From positions 1 through 6,304 of the forward strand of contig JAEZDX010000334.1 in the NCBI GenBank assembly GCA_023417975.1: a stretch of 6,304 nucleotides of DNA, read 5' to 3'. The translations under genes and the position numbers were made by a program. This DNA is from Bacillota bacterium. GTDB taxonomy: Bacteria > Bacillota > Clostridia > Clostridiales > Clostridiaceae. The notes under the pieces are model-generated. The model did not search any database. It was not told where the DNA came from and was given only the letters and a program-made list of their open reading frames with translations. Of this stretch, positions 5,614-6,304 are shown in pieces (within the stretch, counting starts at the first letter, position 1; the number at the start of each line of letters is the position of its first letter).

Positions 5614-6304
5614 TTAGAATTCTACAAGTACCTTTGCTAAGGTTCCATCGTTGTTCTTCAATGCTTCAAAAGCCTCCGGTGCTTCCTTCAAACTGTAAAT
5701 ATTGGTGACAAGTTTGTTTATATCTACCTTTCCGCTTCTAACAATGTCTATAAGCGGTTCAAAATCGTGAAGGCTGTTTCTTGAACCATATACATCCAAT
5801 TCCTTCTTTAATAATATTGAATGGTTAAAGGTTGTCTCTCTCTTTCCGTTTCCAATGAGAATTACTTTTCCGCCAAAGCATGCATTTTCTATGCAATTTA
5901 GGAAGGTAACAGGTAAACCAGCAGCTTCAACACATACATCCATTCCACAGTTATCTGTTATTTCCTTAACCCTTTCAACAAGATTCTCCTTAGCTGTATT
6001 GATTGTTCCCGCCGCTCCCAGCTCTGTAGCAAGCTGCAGTCTTCTGTCCAAAACATCTGCAATATACACTTCTGCACCTTTAAGCAAGGCTGATATCATT
6101 GCAAATATCCCTATTGGTCCTGCACCCATCACAAGCACTTTGTCAGCGGCTTTTACATTTCCTCTATTTATTGCATGATATCCAATGGAAAATGGCTCAA
6201 TAAGTGCTAATGTCTTTGCATCCAGTCCTTTTCCATCAAGAATTCTTTCTACCGGCATTGTAATATATTCAGAGAAGGATCCGTCTCTCTGCACTCCCAT
6301 GGTC
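5614..6304 (-). CDS. Zinc-type medium-chain alcohol/polyol dehydrogenase (5' end outside window), candidate L-galactonate dehydrogenase
   Basis: NAD(P)-dependent oxidoreductase of the medium-chain, zinc-containing family (Tdh/LgoD/RspB/sorbitol dehydrogenase group). About 229 residues are visible; the family is near 340, so about 110 N-terminal residues, with the first zinc ligands, lie beyond the edge. The Met at 6300 is internal: it falls in TMGVQRDGSFSEYI, the conserved segment ending the first part of the catalytic domain. Counting from that Met: LALIEPFSIGYHA (31-43, Glu35 near the catalytic zinc), Rossmann motif VMGAGPIGIFA (57-67), acidic end of strand 2 IADVLDRR (80-87), which suggests NAD, VEAAGLP (124-130) and a C-terminal LAKVLVEF. 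Neighbours that consume tagaturonate make oxidation of L-galactonate (or a similar sugar acid) to tagaturonate the favoured role, as for E. coli LgoD; this is inference. L-gulonate, threonine or polyol dehydrogenases share these motifs. It is followed 25 nt later by the amidohydrolase gene. Confidence 0.88.
   Translation of the reverse strand, partial: TMGVQRDGSFSEYITMPVERILDGKGLDAKTLALIEPFSIGYHAINRGNVKAADKVLVMGAGPIGIFAMISALLKGAEVYIADVLDRRLQLATELGAAGTINTAKENLVERVKEITDNCGMDVCVEAAGLPVTFLNCIENACFGGKVILIGNGKRETTFNHSILLKKELDVYGSRNSLHDFEPLIDIVRSGKVDINKLVTNIYSLKEAPEAFEALKNNDGTLAKVLVEF

Noticed and set aside
5855..6178. Plus-strand open frame of 107 codons
   Set aside because: It lies entirely antisense to the conserved dehydrogenase, has no recognisable domain and is low in complexity (rich in Ser, Ala, Pro, Ile).
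6298..6300. ATG as true start of the dehydrogenase
   Set aside because: The frame continues upstream to the window edge, and the residues around this Met match an internal conserved segment of the family, so about 110 residues are missing.

Overview
The window is AT-rich, with all confident genes on the minus strand, strong GAGGTG/AAGGAG ribosome binding sites and AT-rich spacers. Together with the protein sequences this suggests a low-GC Firmicute, most likely a carbohydrate-degrading member of the Clostridia; the species cannot be told. The window is cut from a sugar-utilisation locus, and both end genes run off the edges.

In transcription order (right to left): (1) the C-terminal two thirds of a zinc-type medium-chain sugar/polyol dehydrogenase (5614-6304, 5' end outside); (2) an amidohydrolase_2-type metal-dependent hydrolase (4662-5588) starting 25 nt after it; (3) a 135-nt spacer, mostly filled by a 98-nt imperfect palindrome; (4) uxaB, tagaturonate reductase (3078-4526); (5) uxaA, altronate dehydratase (1591-3078), whose GTG start shares one base with the uxaB stop codon; (6) a 156-nt spacer with a good sigma-A promoter and a 14-bp-arm palindrome at its predicted start point; (7) the N-terminal 478 residues of a LacZ-like GH2 beta-galactosidase (1-1434, 3' end outside).

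UxaB and UxaA are secure: they reduce D-tagaturonate to D-altronate and dehydrate it to 2-keto-3-deoxy-D-gluconate (KDG). The usual isomerase UxaC, which feeds tagaturonate from D-galacturonate, is not in the window. Instead a zinc dehydrogenase and a possible lactonase lie directly upstream. This is the enzyme set of the L-galactose/L-galactonate route (lactonase gives L-galactonate, a zinc dehydrogenase gives D-tagaturonate), described in Bacteroides vulgatus; E. coli LgoD performs the L-galactonate to tagaturonate step. The leading inference is therefore a clostridial sugar-lactone or sugar-acid pathway entering the hexuronate route at tagaturonate. The adjoining GH2 enzyme, under its own promoter, could release the galactosyl substrate or simply be a neighbouring lactase-type gene. 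The substrates of the dehydrogenase and the amidohydrolase are not proven by sequence alone.

No tRNA, rRNA, CRISPR array, transposase or convincing plus-strand gene was seen.
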